Assembly (NCBI GenBank): GCA_031257915.1
Contig: JAIRNR010000025.1
Location: forward strand, 1 to 42,703
Direction: 5' to 3'
Source of the DNA: Bacteroidales bacterium
GTDB taxonomy: Bacteria; Bacteroidota; Bacteroidia; Bacteroidales; P3
DNA: 42,703 nucleotides
Positions within the stretch are counted from its first letter, which is position 1. Each line of letters starts with the position of its first letter. The translations under genes and the position numbers were made by a program. This document shows positions 35,167-42,585 of the stretch, one piece after another. The notes under the pieces are model-generated. The model was not told where the DNA came from and ran no database searches. It worked only from the letters and a program-made list of their open reading frames with translations.

Positions 35167-35472
35167 ATGAAGACAGCGGTAAAGACAAAAACTGCAAAAA
35201 AGACACTGCGGATAAAAGCGGAAAAAGAGGCAAAAACCGTAAGAGTTGTTCGTATAACGGACGACTGCAGGGAAAATATTAAGGATTTTCTCGTTACGGA
35301 TTTCAGCAGGTTTATTGGTGAGATGAGAACGATTAACGGAATAAGTTATGTTCGCGCGTACATAGACCTCATAAAATACATTGTTCCGCCGGCGCAGGGT
35401 GCTCAAATAGACAACGGCGAAAAAGACGAAGAATTTGCGAATATGCTCGGTGGTCTAACAAAAGACAAATAA
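35167..35472 (+). CDS. small basic phage protein (101 aa), lone rightward gene
   Basis: The N-terminus is very Lys-rich (MKTAVKTKTAKKTLRIKAEK), then comes a compact domain with FSRFIGEMRTINGISYVRAYIDLIKYIVPPAQG. That F...Y...DLIKYIVP pattern resembles small proteins of Bacteroidota phages that precede terminases, so a small-terminase-like or DNA-binding role is possible but not certain. It has its own operator-linked promoter and would have a leaderless mRNA. No other phage gene follows it before the chromosome-like genes begin, so it marks the right end of recognisable phage content. Confidence 0.6.
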   Translation: MKTAVKTKTAKKTLRIKAEKEAKTVRVVRITDDCRENIKDFLVTDFSRFIGEMRTINGISYVRAYIDLIKYIVPPAQGAQIDNGEKDEEFANMLGGLTKDK

Positions 35473-35590
35473 AATGCTTATCTTTGTGCCTGTTTTCGCT
35501 ACTTATGTTTTCGCACTTAAAGTTAAAACCGCAACAAAACCGCAATAATTATACAGCGAGCGCACATATAAAAAACTTAAAACGTGTTAC
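35473..35590. other. gap between the last phage gene and the Rpn gene (possible right boundary)
   Basis: This 118-bp gap holds no gene. It contains a perfect TAnnTTTG box (TATCTTTG, 35479-35486) without a matching TTTG 20 nt upstream. No direct repeat shared with the left side (around 650-700) was found by eye, so no attachment site is assigned. Confidence 0.35.
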
Positions 35591-36295
35591 TTATAAGTGT
35601 TTATTTTGTGGCATGTATAGCCAGTAGTCAAGCGGAGTTCGCAATTCGGGTTCTGTCTTGATAAACTTCGGTAAAGATACAAAAATAAATTTTAGTTTAT
35701 CAAAGGCTGTTATACCGGTTTTGTCATCTTTCAACAAAATACGATAAAGATATTCATCGGTCTCTCTCATCTCTTTGGGAACAAAATTCAAAATCCCTAT
35801 AACATACATCGCTTTTAATTTAAAATTCCACTTTCCTTTTTTTCCCTGTCTTTGAATAAGAAATGAGCTGTAAAATAAAGACCTGTCTAAAAAATAATAC
35901 TGATGCAAATTTTGCATCTCAATTAAAAATTTCTCGTCGTTTTCGTTTTCACAGTAAATGTCAAAAACAGCCTTTCTGTCTTCTTTTGTCTTGCCTAAAA
36001 ATTCCGAATCCAGAATGGTTACCTTTTTGATTTTTTCGCGACCTTGCAGCAACTCATTAAGAAACGGAATAAGAAACCGTTCCTGTTTGAATACAAACTT
36101 AAATCCAAAATCCGTCAGCAGGTTTTGGTATTCCGTATTCTGCATTGTGTCTTTTTTTTCATTTACCGAAGTTTTTTCGTCATTCACTGAGGTTTTTTCG
36201 TCATTCACTGAAGTTTTTTCGTCATTCACCGGAGTTTTTTCGTCATTTACCGGAGTTTTTTTGTCATTTACCGGAGTTTTTTTGTCGTTGTTCAT
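35591..36295 (-). CDS. Rpn/PD-(D/E)XK nuclease-family protein (234 aa), C-terminally short
   Basis: The core matches the PD-(D/E)XK nuclease-transposase family (PF12784-type Rpn proteins): FGFKFVFKQERFLIPFLNELL, then KVTILDSEFLGKT, AVFDIYCENENDEKFLIEMQ with D and E-x-Q as the nuclease residues, FLDRSLFYSSFLIQRQGKKG, and LNFVPKEM. These proteins are common in Bacteroidales and act in DNA recombination. The N-terminus has about six copies of the heptapeptide (E/K)KT(P/S)VND, from a 21-bp repeat. The protein ends at LDYWLYMPQNKHL, where relatives run on for some tens of residues, so it is truncated, perhaps by the neighbouring insertion. Confidence 0.75.
   Translation of the reverse strand: MNNDKKTPVNDKKTPVNDEKTPVNDEKTSVNDEKTSVNDEKTSVNEKKDTMQNTEYQNLLTDFGFKFVFKQERFLIPFLNELLQGREKIKKVTILDSEFLGKTKEDRKAVFDIYCENENDEKFLIEMQNLHQYYFLDRSLFYSSFLIQRQGKKGKWNFKLKAMYVIGILNFVPKEMRETDEYLYRILLKDDKTGITAFDKLKFIFVSLPKFIKTEPELRTPLDYWLYMPQNKHL
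36150..36295 (-). repeat. 21-bp tandem repeats in the Rpn gene
   Basis: Units of 21 bp begin at 36171, 36192, 36213, 36234, 36255 and 36276, with a diverged unit at 36150-36170. Each encodes a KTxVNDE-type heptapeptide. Units differ by a few bases only. Copy-number changes would keep the frame. Confidence 0.85.
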
Positions 36296-36537
36296 ACAAT
36301 TATAAATTTTTTTTGTTAGTACGGAATTCGTATCTGTCGAATAATCATTGGTTTGGGTGTTGAATTTCGGAAATACTTATTCCATTATTATGAATACTGT
36401 ATATATTGTATAATGACTGAGAATGAAAAAAAACACAATTGTTAATAACTTTTTTTACAGATTAAATGATAAATTAAAAATTGTCAATAAAAATTTTCGG
36501 GTGTTGCAGAAAATGTTTTAAGTTATGATGTTTTAAG
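36296..36537. other. AT-rich intergenic region
   Basis: No gene is visible. It must contain the promoter of the Rpn gene. A 13-base direct repeat (atgttttaagtta) occurs twice near 36513-36540, at the 3' end of comEC. Confidence 0.4.
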
Positions 36538-38181
36538 TTACGCAACAATCAAACATATCCAGACAAAACAAAGGGCTGCGTAAAATGCGTATTTATTCCG
36601 CTGTTTGAGTGCGATTGCAAAAAATAAAATTGCCAAATAAAGCGATATTCCTCCGGCAACCGACATTGAAATAAAATATACGGCATTAGGCAGGTTCGCT
36701 ATCCACTCTAACACAATATTTAGCAGTAAACAAATTTTTTCTAATATAAACCCTGCAACTACAGCAAGAGGCGAAAATATAAAATGCAATATACATACCG
36801 TTATTCCTGCAGGTAAAATTATATTTGCAAGCGGCGATGCAATAAGGTTTCCAAAAATAAAATATATTGGGAACTGTTTAAAATAATAAAGAATAAGCGG
36901 CACAGTGAAAAGTTGCGCTGCAAATGATACTGTTGTCAATTCGTAACATCCTTTTGCTATTTTGCAAAATGGTTTTAATATTGAAGATTTTGGTTTTCGT
37001 ATTTTCCAAAGTGCTTGAAATTTCGGTTGCAGTACAGCAATTCCAAGTACTGCCGCATACGATAACTGTAATCCCACATCGTAGATTAAAAGCGGATTAT
37101 ACACAAAAAGTATAAATGCCGACAATGTGAGCGAGCGATAAATGGTTACTTTTCTGCCGATACACTGTCCGAGTGCAACGAGTGTAAACATTGTTGCGGC
37201 ACGCATTACAGATGCGCCAAGCCCTGTAATAAATGCGTAACCCCAAATTGCTGCGCAAACAATAATCAATTGTAAAATACGTTTTCTCTTCAGAAATGAC
37301 AGTACTTTCAATAGTATAAGCGAGAAAATTGCAAGATGCATACCTGAAACACAGAGTGTATGCACAACGCCCGCATTACGGTACGATGCGCGAAGTTCTT
37401 CGTCCATATCGGTTTGATCACCAAGCAACATCGCACTTACTACAGCTAATTCGTTTCCGCTTAAATATTTGTGTAAAATATTTTTGCATTGTCCGCTAAT
37501 TTTTATTGCTGTTGATTTTAACGATGTGTGCGAAGGTTGGATGATAATTGCTTTTGAGTATGGTACAAAAATTTGTGTGTGAATTTGTTTACGCTGTAAA
37601 AATTTTTTATAATCAAAATCAGGAATAAAATTACGAATACTGTCGAAGCGGGCTTTTACAATAATTGTTGTGCCGTAAGGAATACTGCTGTCGGGCGCTT
37701 TTGAAAGGTACAGAAGTGTTTTGCCGCAGGTGCTTCGCCATGTACCGCGAGCTGTGCCACTGTTTGCCATACCGTTATTGCTGTTTATACAGCCATTATC
37801 AAAATACAGTTCGATAATTTTTCGCAAGTTCCAATGCTCTATACTCCTGTTTGTACAGCCATTATCAAAATACAGTCCGATAACTTCCGCCTCCGCTTTT
37901 TGCTTGTCTTTTTTGGTAATGCTGTTTTGATTAAGTATAAGTTTCACCGCCGCAACATCATTGAGTGCACACGCTGTATAGTGCGGCGGCAGAGAATGAT
38001 ATTGCTGCAAAAAAACATTCGCAAAACCGAAAGAAAAAAAAATCACACAAATAAAAATATTGCGAAAATTTTTCAATAATATTCCCGCCAAAAGCAATAT
38101 AACGCACACGAGAAAAAACTCTGTCGGCTCAAGATAGGATAAAATAATACCAAGTATAAAAGAGAAAAATATCAGATACAT
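36538..38181 (-). CDS. comEC: ComEC/Rec2-type competence membrane protein (547 aa)
   Basis: A multi-pass membrane protein for DNA uptake. The N-terminal 60 residues hold two or three membrane helices, then comes a DUF4131-type soluble region and the hallmark competence domain: LLGDQTDMDEELRASYRNAG, VVHTLCVSGMHLAIFSLIL, then ITGLGASVMRAATMFTLVALGQ and VGLQLSYAAVLGIAVLQP. It ends after the membrane domain without the metallo-beta-lactamase part found in some ComEC proteins. An in-frame duplication of a 22-residue segment (LYFDNGC-type, DNA at 37789 and 37855) interrupts the N-terminal region. Its start is separated from the next gene by 212 bp. Confidence 0.85.
   Translation of the reverse strand: MYLIFFSFILGIILSYLEPTEFFLVCVILLLAGILLKNFRNIFICVIFFSFGFANVFLQQYHSLPPHYTACALNDVAAVKLILNQNSITKKDKQKAEAEVIGLYFDNGCTNRSIEHWNLRKIIELYFDNGCINSNNGMANSGTARGTWRSTCGKTLLYLSKAPDSSIPYGTTIIVKARFDSIRNFIPDFDYKKFLQRKQIHTQIFVPYSKAIIIQPSHTSLKSTAIKISGQCKNILHKYLSGNELAVVSAMLLGDQTDMDEELRASYRNAGVVHTLCVSGMHLAIFSLILLKVLSFLKRKRILQLIIVCAAIWGYAFITGLGASVMRAATMFTLVALGQCIGRKVTIYRSLTLSAFILFVYNPLLIYDVGLQLSYAAVLGIAVLQPKFQALWKIRKPKSSILKPFCKIAKGCYELTTVSFAAQLFTVPLILYYFKQFPIYFIFGNLIASPLANIILPAGITVCILHFIFSPLAVVAGFILEKICLLLNIVLEWIANLPNAVYFISMSVAGGISLYLAILFFAIALKQRNKYAFYAALCFVWICLIVA
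37789..37890 (-). repeat. in-frame 66-bp tandem duplication in comEC
   Basis: The 21-base stretch beginning at 37789 recurs at 37855, 66 bp (22 codons) apart, and both copies encode ELYFDNGC(T/I)N or a close variant. The duplication keeps the reading frame and lies in the less conserved N-terminal domain. Confidence 0.8.
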
Positions 38182-38393
38182 TTAGCGTGGCTTTCGGCAA
38201 ACGTACGAAAAGAAAAATAAATATTACGTTAATAAAATTTAAATGTTTTAAAATTTTAAGTTTTTGGCTTAAAGGACAGAGAAGAGGATGATTTTACCCT
38301 GAAATTTACTTACAGGACAAAAAGAGGATATTTATTAGCAAAATTTCACATAACTTTACCTTACAAAGATTGTGAGAAAAATATTATTGATAT
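38182..38393. other. intergenic region between comEC and an exported protein gene
   Basis: 212 bp with no gene. Two similar stretches (aaaggacagagaagaggat and caggacaaaaagaggat) occur at about 38271 and 38314. No promoter or terminator could be assigned with confidence. Confidence 0.35.
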
Positions 38394-39032
38394 ATGAAAA
38401 TCTATATTCCCATTTTTTTGCTGATGTTATGTATATGTAATTATACGTGCAAAGAAGTAGAATACACATGCACAGATGGTACAACTCAATCGTGGGCTTT
38501 TTATGCTAAAAACATATCAAATGAGCCGATATTCGTGCAAAGTTTTTATTGTCCGCTTGATACCGTCAACGATACTCTATGGTGCGAAAAAGAACCTGTT
38601 GCATGGTCAGACATAATTTTATTAAATTCTGGTGATAAAAAATTAATTATGGACTACGTTAAGCCAACTTGTATTAAAATTTACCGTTATGCGGATACAA
38701 GTTTGTTGTTAGATGTGCCTAACAAAATAAAAAACGGTCCTTACTATGAACCATCCTGCGATGCTATAAAATATTCTGCACAGGAAGAAGCCGATATAGG
38801 GGAACATTTACAGGACAAAGGATTGTGTGTCCATGAAGAATCTTATTATATAAGAGATGATAAATATTTATTTGAAAATATTCCGTGGACATATCCGATT
38901 TATTTTGACCAAGGAGGTTGCAGCCAAAAAATTGATAAGAATATGTTGCAAGAAAGAAAAGAACGTTATGCAAACGAGGCAAACGGATATGCTTTATTGT
39001 TTTGTGTTACAATAAACGCAGATAATTTGTGA
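38394..39032 (+). CDS. exported protein of unknown function (212 aa)
   Basis: A typical signal peptide opens the protein (MKIYIPIFLLMLCICNYTC), with Cys residues where a lipoprotein cleavage site might lie, although the lipobox is not canonical. The mature part has further Cys residues (CTDG, FYCPL, LWCEKE, SCDAI, GLCVHE, GGCSQ), so it is probably disulfide-bonded and located in the periplasm or at the cell surface. No known domain is seen. It is a single gene transcribed against its neighbours. Probably a Bacteroidota-restricted hypothetical protein. Confidence 0.7.
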   Translation: MKIYIPIFLLMLCICNYTCKEVEYTCTDGTTQSWAFYAKNISNEPIFVQSFYCPLDTVNDTLWCEKEPVAWSDIILLNSGDKKLIMDYVKPTCIKIYRYADTSLLLDVPNKIKNGPYYEPSCDAIKYSAQEEADIGEHLQDKGLCVHEESYYIRDDKYLFENIPWTYPIYFDQGGCSQKIDKNMLQERKERYANEANGYALLFCVTINADNL

Positions 39033-39068
39033 AATCTGCCGCAGAGCGCATCTCTGTTTTAGAAAACA

Positions 39069-40232
39069 CTACTCTTCCAAATCCTCTGTTGTGCTTTCGC
39101 TTAAATCTTTAAGCGATGTGCCCGAATAATAAAATCTTAGAACATCCCCAACATTGTATCCGAGTTCAACAAGTTGCATTGCACCCTCCTGACTTAATCC
39201 GACACCGTGTCCGTAGCCGCGGCCGTGCAGAACGACCATATCACCTACACGTTCAACATCAAAAAACGTAGAACGCAGGTTGAATACGGTACGAATATTT
39301 TTTAACGGAATATGCGCCGGAAAAAATACTTTGCGGTTTGGTTGCGAAAATGTAAGTGCGCTGTCCCGCATAATTTTGTCATTCACCGGATAGTTGAATT
39401 TTTTTTCAAGAACAGAAAAAAATTCTGATATAAGCATTTTCTTTTCCCACTTTGCATTATTGCCGGATAGCGAAAAAGTGTCGCTGATACTGCGCAAATA
39501 CGGAACAGCCGTAACCCATACATCTTCGGAATTTACTGTTTGTCCGCCGGAATTAGAATGAAATGCGGCTGAAATCGGATCGTTTGAAGTATCGACAAGT
39601 ACTTGCCCCATCGTTTGAACGGTTGCCGTAAGAATGATGGGAGAATTATTGCGCGAGGAGTATGCCTGGCAATGTACGTTATCGCAAAGATTATATCCCT
39701 CGTCCGAATGTTTGCGCAAATGTGTAATCGCATAAGTACGCGATATTATTGCCTGAATTTTATAGAAATCAATTTTGTCGCTTATGCCGCGAACTTCGCT
39801 TTGCACAACGCCCGCAACGTAATTTTCCAAATCGACAATATTGAAAAAACATAAATTGTTATCTACAACATCAACGTCGAGATGATCGTCATAATAACGT
39901 TCTTTGCGCTCCGTATTGGGCATGGGCGACAGCATGAAAAGTGCTTTTACTCCTATTCCCTCAAACGAAATAGTATTGTATATTCCGAGAATATTTCCGT
40001 CTTTTTTTACTTGAATGGTATGCTCTTTCGTTAATTCGAGAACAACACTTTCCCCTATTGATAAGTCTGTGATTTTATTTTGCTCACCACCCAACACCTT
40101 GTATTGCCCAAGCATTGCGGTAAAACTTGCGCGGTTCATTTGCATTGTGGAAAAAATGCGAACAGACATGTCGGTTGCCATTATGCTGCCGCAGGTAAAC
40201 AGTGTGAATAAAAGTGTATGTATGAATTTCAT
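39069..40232 (-). CDS. SpoIID/LytB-domain protein (387 aa)
   Basis: The protein has a signal peptide (MKFIHTLLFTLFTCGSIMA). The SpoIID domain is shown by ENYVAGVVQSEV, the region YKIQAIISRTYAITHLRKH, HSNSGGQTVNSEDVW, and the C-terminal signature HGRGYGHGVGLSQEGAMQL plus VLRFYYSGTSL. SpoIID proteins are lytic transglycosylases or amidase activators that act on denuded peptidoglycan; in non-sporulating Bacteroidota they are thought to act in the periplasm. The start overlaps the stop of lpxB by 4 bp (ATGA, 40229-40232), so the two are translated together. Confidence 0.88.
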   Translation of the reverse strand: MKFIHTLLFTLFTCGSIMATDMSVRIFSTMQMNRASFTAMLGQYKVLGGEQNKITDLSIGESVVLELTKEHTIQVKKDGNILGIYNTISFEGIGVKALFMLSPMPNTERKERYYDDHLDVDVVDNNLCFFNIVDLENYVAGVVQSEVRGISDKIDFYKIQAIISRTYAITHLRKHSDEGYNLCDNVHCQAYSSRNNSPIILTATVQTMGQVLVDTSNDPISAAFHSNSGGQTVNSEDVWVTAVPYLRSISDTFSLSGNNAKWEKKMLISEFFSVLEKKFNYPVNDKIMRDSALTFSQPNRKVFFPAHIPLKNIRTVFNLRSTFFDVERVGDMVVLHGRGYGHGVGLSQEGAMQLVELGYNVGDVLRFYYSGTSLKDLSESTTEDLEE

Positions 40233-41398
40233 ATCGTTATAATTTGTTTGGCAATTTGCTCGGCGGTATTGCCGTTTCCAAGCATTTTTGCGAGATGAAC
40301 AAAATTTTGTTTTTGCTCATCTGGGTTTGATAAAATTTTATTTAATTCTTTCGTGATATTGTCCACCGTAAAATCGTTTTGAATAAGTTCGGGAACGGCG
40401 TTTTTATTCAGGATTAAATTTACAAGCGAAATATATTTTATTTTTTTGCTCACAACTGTTTTTGCAATCCGGTAAGATATGCCGCTCGTCTTGTAAACAA
40501 CAACTTCGGGAACGTTAAACAGCGCGGCTTCAAGTGTAGAGGTTCCCGATTTTACTATCGCCGCCTCTGCCTGCGACAGGAGCGAATATGTTTGGTTAAA
40601 CACGACTTCCACTTGCGGATATTCTTTCAGTGCTTCCGTATATAGTTTTTTGGGCAGATGTTCTGTGCCTGCAATAACAAATTTTTTATTGGGAAATCTG
40701 CTCGCCGCTTTTAATAAAGTGGGCAACATTCTTTTTAGTTCCTGCCTGCGGCTGCCTGCCATTATTACAATATGTTTACTGGGGCGTTGCGGGGCGGTTA
40801 CTGTTTGTGAAAGCGTGCTGACGCTGTTCCCCGCAGAGGGGGTCAAAAAAGACGCCTCAGCGGCTTTTTTGCAGGGGGACACTTCCCCCCCATAATCTTT
40901 AATTATATCTAAAAGCGGATGACCGAAATACTCTGTATTTACGCCGTGTTTTTCAAAAAACGATTTTTCAAAGGGCAGCACGGGGAACAGTAAATTGACG
41001 TGTTTTTTTATCTGCTTTATGCGGGACGAGTGCCATGCCCACACTTGCGGGGCGATGTAATATATGACTTTGTAATTGTTTCTGTGCAGCCATTTTGCCA
41101 TTCGCAGGTTGAAGCCGGGGTAATCAATCAGAATAATTGCGTCCGGCTTAAATTCGTTTATCTGTTTTTTGCACTGCGCGAAATTTCGTAATATTTCAGG
41201 CAGGTGTGTCGCCACTTCCCAAAAGCCCATAAATGCAAGGTCTTTGTAATGCTTTAAAATTTTTACGCCCTGTGCCTGCATTTTGTCGCCACCCCAACCT
41301 TGTATTGCTGCCGATTGCTGCTGCAATAAAATTTGTTTCGCTAAATTTGCTCCGTGCAAATCACCTGATGCTTCGCCTGAAATAATAAAAAACTTCAT
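40229..41398 (-). CDS. lpxB: lipid-A-disaccharide synthase (389 aa)
   Basis: LpxB joins UDP-2,3-diacylglucosamine and lipid X to form the lipid A disaccharide at the inner membrane. The family pattern is clear: MKFFIISGEASGDLHGANL at the N-terminus, GWGGDKMQAQGVKIL, PDAIILIDYPGFNLRMAKW, YYIAPQVWAW, LPFEKSFFEKHGVNTEYFGHPL, IMAGSRRQELKRMLP, and KSGTSTLEAALFNVPEVVVYK. I chose ATG 41398. Between the GHPLLDIIKDYG and HIVIMAGSR motifs lies an unusual insert of roughly 30 residues (about 166-197) encoded by a hairpin-like sequence. The gene is the first of a two-gene operon with the SpoIID-domain gene. Confidence 0.93.
   Translation of the reverse strand: MKFFIISGEASGDLHGANLAKQILLQQQSAAIQGWGGDKMQAQGVKILKHYKDLAFMGFWEVATHLPEILRNFAQCKKQINEFKPDAIILIDYPGFNLRMAKWLHRNNYKVIYYIAPQVWAWHSSRIKQIKKHVNLLFPVLPFEKSFFEKHGVNTEYFGHPLLDIIKDYGGEVSPCKKAAEASFLTPSAGNSVSTLSQTVTAPQRPSKHIVIMAGSRRQELKRMLPTLLKAASRFPNKKFVIAGTEHLPKKLYTEALKEYPQVEVVFNQTYSLLSQAEAAIVKSGTSTLEAALFNVPEVVVYKTSGISYRIAKTVVSKKIKYISLVNLILNKNAVPELIQNDFTVDNITKELNKILSNPDEQKQNFVHLAKMLGNGNTAEQIAKQIITI
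40826..40893 (-). repeat. in-frame palindrome-bearing insert in lpxB
   Basis: A G/C-run-rich stretch with an imperfect hairpin (aaaaaagacgcc ... gcggctttttt, about 40846-40870) flanked by runs of G and C lies inside lpxB without breaking the frame. It codes for GGEVSPCKKAAEASFLTPSAG, which has no counterpart that I know in LpxB. It looks like a small mobile repeat that has inserted in a tolerant loop. Confidence 0.5.
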
Positions 41399-41430
41399 TC
41401 TTGCAAATTTACAGAATAATAACATTATAA

Positions 41431-41791
41431 TGTACCCCCATTTTAGGACTAATGGTTAAGGTGATTATCTTTAATAAATATGAAATTGCTCACGTTCGGC
41501 AAAGCCCGCGAGCGGTCTCTGCTCTAAATTATATTAACACTGTTTATTTTTATGTAAGGAGTTCATGATTTTCAATTCGGCAGAGTTCAAATTAAAAGTG
41601 ACATTAGAAGCCATAAGTGAGCGTTATACTCTATCTGAATTGAGTAGTCGCTACCAAGTCCATCCGAATCAAATTTCACGTTGGAAGCAAGAGTTGATAG
41701 CAAGCAGTGCAAGTATTTTCAAATCTCATCATCCGCAACAGCAAAAATACCACCTTAAAATACTAAAATAATGGTCTAAAAAAGGGGTACA
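41431..41791. mobile_element. shrunken IS3-type element with terminal inverted repeats (361 bp)
   Basis: TGTACCCC-type ends face each other: 41431-41449 and the complement of 41773-41791 match at 15 of 19 positions. Between them lies only a short orfA-like gene (41565-41771); the orfB transposase part is missing. No clear target-site duplication is seen. This is a non-autonomous, MITE-like remnant of an IS3-family element. Confidence 0.7.
41565..41771 (+). pseudogene. IS3-family transposase OrfA fragment (68 aa)
   Basis: The sequence FNSAEFKLKVTLEAISERYTLSELSSRYQVHPNQISRWKQEL is the helix-turn-helix N-terminus of IS3-type OrfA proteins. Intact OrfA is about 90-110 residues and is followed by an overlapping OrfB with a DDE catalytic domain; here the frame stops at residue 68 and no OrfB follows before the right inverted repeat. 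It cannot transpose by itself, although the ends could still be recognised by an intact relative elsewhere in the genome. Confidence 0.8.
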
Positions 41792-41872
41792 CTATAGTTA
41801 AGAGCCGTGACTATATTTTGCCGTTAGAAAATAAAGATGTATATTTGTGTGGTAAAATTAAAATAAAAAATT

Positions 41873-42094
41873 ATGTTACAGGCACAGGTATTGAGAGACA
41901 GTCGAGGCATCCCAACCGGTGTATTTATTCCGATAAAAGATTGGGAAAATGTAAAGATTGCATATCCTGATATTGAGGAATGCGATTCCGATATTCCACA
42001 ATGGGAAAAGGAGTTTATCGACCGGCGTTTGAAAACAGTCAAATGCAATCCCGAACGTTTGCAGCCAATAGAAACACTGTTTCAAGACCTCTAA
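41873..42094 (+). CDS. antitoxin of a ParE-type module (73 aa)
   Basis: The small protein MLQAQVLRDSRGIPTGVFIP... lies 3 bp upstream of a RelE/ParE-family toxin. Its N-terminal strand (VLRDSRGIPTGVFIPIKDWEN) recalls Phd/RelB-like antitoxins, which typically start with a short strand and then a helix that binds DNA. The C-terminal half (WEKEFIDRRLKTVKCNPERLQ) is the probable toxin-binding tail. It likely represses its own operon. Type assignment rests on the adjacent toxin. Confidence 0.75.
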   Translation: MLQAQVLRDSRGIPTGVFIPIKDWENVKIAYPDIEECDSDIPQWEKEFIDRRLKTVKCNPERLQPIETLFQDL

Positions 42095-42097
42095 CAA

Positions 42098-42394
42098 ATG
42101 TACACGCTCTTTTATCTTGATGCTGTTCGGGATGATATTTTAAACGCAAAACAATGGTATGCGGAACAACAAAAAGGTTTGGATGAAAAATTTGTTGCTG
42201 CGATAAAAGACGCCATTGCAAATATAATCAAAATGCCTGCTGCTTATGCTGTTCGTTACAAAAATGTACGCATAGCCCACACAAGAGTTTTTCCCTACAA
42301 TATTCACTTCTTTATTGATGAAGAAAAAGAACAAATCATTTTGATTGGTGTAGTCCATCAAAAAAGAAAAGACGCTCTATTTATTGATAGATAA
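42098..42394 (+). CDS. RelE/ParE-family toxin (98 aa)
   Basis: The sequence fits a ParE-type toxin: an N-terminal YLDAVRDDILNAKQWYAEQQ helix pair, LDEKFVAAIKDAIANII, the MPAAYAVRYKNVRIAHTRVFPYNIHFFID strands, and the closing VVHQKRKDALF. Full length for the family. RelE members cut mRNA in the ribosome and ParE members poison DNA gyrase; the AVRDDILNAKQWY start fits ParE better. It lies 3 bp after the antitoxin and forms an operon with it. There is no sign of inactivation. Confidence 0.88.
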   Translation: MYTLFYLDAVRDDILNAKQWYAEQQKGLDEKFVAAIKDAIANIIKMPAAYAVRYKNVRIAHTRVFPYNIHFFIDEEKEQIILIGVVHQKRKDALFIDR

Positions 42395-42585
42395 TGAATT
42401 GATTTATATTTTTGCCATTGCTGCCTGGTGTACGACAAAATTCCCTATGGACTATGCCGGCAGTCATTCCAACATGGTAAGAGAACACTATATGATATAA
42501 AAAGTTTTCGGCGGAAATTTATGGTTATTTCTTTTTCTGAGGTGCTATGAAAAATATTTTAACTTTGTTATCTTATAAAAAGAAA
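42395..42585. other. intergenic region before the IS end
   Basis: 191 bp with no gene that I can support. No convincing terminator or promoter is visible. Confidence 0.35.

Noticed and set aside
676-35590. Attachment sites (attL/attR) as a direct repeat
   Set aside because: No repeat of useful length was found by eye between the region around 650-700 and 35473-35590. The left end is probably outside the window.
41450-41560. A tRNA-like or small RNA gene between lpxB and the orfA fragment
   Set aside because: No cloverleaf can be formed, and the stretch lies inside the shrunken IS element.
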